A stretch of 15,574 nucleotides of DNA from Gammaproteobacteria bacterium (GTDB taxonomy: Bacteria > Pseudomonadota > Gammaproteobacteria > J044). Within the stretch, counting starts at the first letter, position 1, and each line of letters opens with the position of its first letter. Below the pieces are notes generated by a model that was given only the letters and a program-made list of their open reading frames with translations, was not told where the DNA came from and did no database searches. The translations under genes were made by a program, and so were the position numbers. The stretch spans positions 1 through 15,574 of the forward strand of contig JALWNJ010000214.1 in assembly GCA_026995955.1 (NCBI GenBank). The letters are read 5' to 3'. Shown here piece by piece: positions 15,345 through 15,574 of the stretch.

Positions 15345-15354
15345 TGACACAACG

Positions 15355-15447
15355 ATGAACGAAAACGACCACAATCCCCGAGCCGGCGGCCGCACTGCCC
15401 CGCGCCTCGACGGACCGGGGGCTCATCGGGCCATGCGGGCATGCTGA
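15355..15447 (+). CDS. Possible 30-codon leader reading frame overlapping the rpoN start
   Basis: ATG 15355 opens a frame encoding [20 protein letters not shown] and ten further residues, ending at TGA 15445-15447, seven bases after the rpoN ATG begins. The peptide is hydrophilic and matches nothing I know. Its ATG lies only about four bases from the predicted transcription start, so it would be read as an almost leaderless message. The frame could be chance; its end overlapping the rpoN start would allow translational coupling. Confidence 0.3.
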   Translation: MNENDHNPRAGGRTAPRLDGPGAHRAMRAC

Positions 15448-15574
15448 AACAGTCCATCCAGCTCAAGCTCGGCCAGAATCTCACCATGACGCCGCAGCTG
15501 CAGCAGGCCATCCGCTTGTTGCAGCTCTCCACGCTCGACCTGCAACAGGAGATCCAGCAGGCGCCGGAGGAGAA
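15441..15574 (+). CDS. rpoN: RNA polymerase sigma-54 factor, N-terminal 44 codons (cut by window edge)
   Basis: The visible part begins [20 protein letters not shown] and continues [20 protein letters not shown], which is the glutamine- and leucine-rich Region I of sigma-54. This region binds the AAA+ enhancer-binding activators and holds the closed complex inactive. The match to E. coli RpoN from [18 protein letters not shown] is nearly exact. Sigma-54 directs transcription of nitrogen, flagellar and other genes from -24/-12 promoters. Start ATG 15441 lacks a clear Shine-Dalgarno sequence; an earlier ATG at 15433 gives only MRAC and a stop in another frame. Location immediately after lptB is the conserved gammaproteobacterial order. 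Confidence 0.96.
   Translation, partial: MLKQSIQLKLGQNLTMTPQLQQAIRLLQLSTLDLQQEIQQAPEE

Noticed and set aside
15184..15447. An 87-residue plus-strand frame running from the end of lptB to rpoN.
   Set aside because: Its first part shadows lptB and it crosses the rpoN promoter; only the short segment from 15355 is considered, as a possible leader.

Overview
The window looks like ordinary chromosome from a GC-rich, motile, Gram-negative gammaproteobacterium. The organism is inferred from three things: the yrbG-kdsD-kdsC-lptC-lptA-lptB-rpoN order, which matches the E. coli lipopolysaccharide-transport locus; close matches of MutS, ParC, ParE and RpoN to gammaproteobacterial sequences as I remember them; and a flagellar sigma-28-type promoter. 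Genus cannot be fixed from this alone. I see no tRNA, rRNA, CRISPR array, insertion sequence or phage gene.

Layout. (1) 1-3571, minus strand: a topoisomerase IV operon, parE, then a HAD-superfamily phosphatase gene, then parC. parC runs off the left edge. (2) 3572-3876: a divergent intergenic region holding a good sigma-28 promoter, a probable parE promoter and a perfect hairpin just before the next gene's ribosome binding site. (3) 3877-6372, plus strand: a three-gene energy-taxis cassette: an Aer-like PAS protein, a membrane chemoreceptor with no periplasmic domain and a C-terminal CZB zinc-binding domain, then a second PAS paralogue. It has the same order and approximate sizes as the Campylobacter cetC-cetA-cetB system. 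This is the most interesting part of the window. (4) 6345-6911, minus strand: an unrecognised exported protein. (5) 7004-10250, plus strand: mutS overlapping tpm (thiopurine S-methyltransferase). (6) 10263-10816, minus strand: an EmrE-type small multidrug transporter, translationally coupled to a 75-residue protein of unknown function. (7) 10933-15275, plus strand: yrbG, kdsD, kdsC, lptC, lptA, lptB, tightly overlapping, for Kdo synthesis and lipopolysaccharide export. (8) 15276-15574: a separate promoter, a 30-codon leader reading frame and the first 44 codons of rpoN.

How the genes work together. kdsD and kdsC make Kdo for the inner core of lipopolysaccharide; lptB, lptC and lptA are the ATPase, inner-membrane bitopic and periplasmic bridge parts of the exporter. 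In the taxis cassette, the PAS proteins probably bind FAD, sense redox or energy state, and signal through the membrane receptor to CheA. Its CZB domain could add a zinc or oxidant input. Most other genes are housekeeping, and the many long open frames on the opposite strands are by-products of high GC content.
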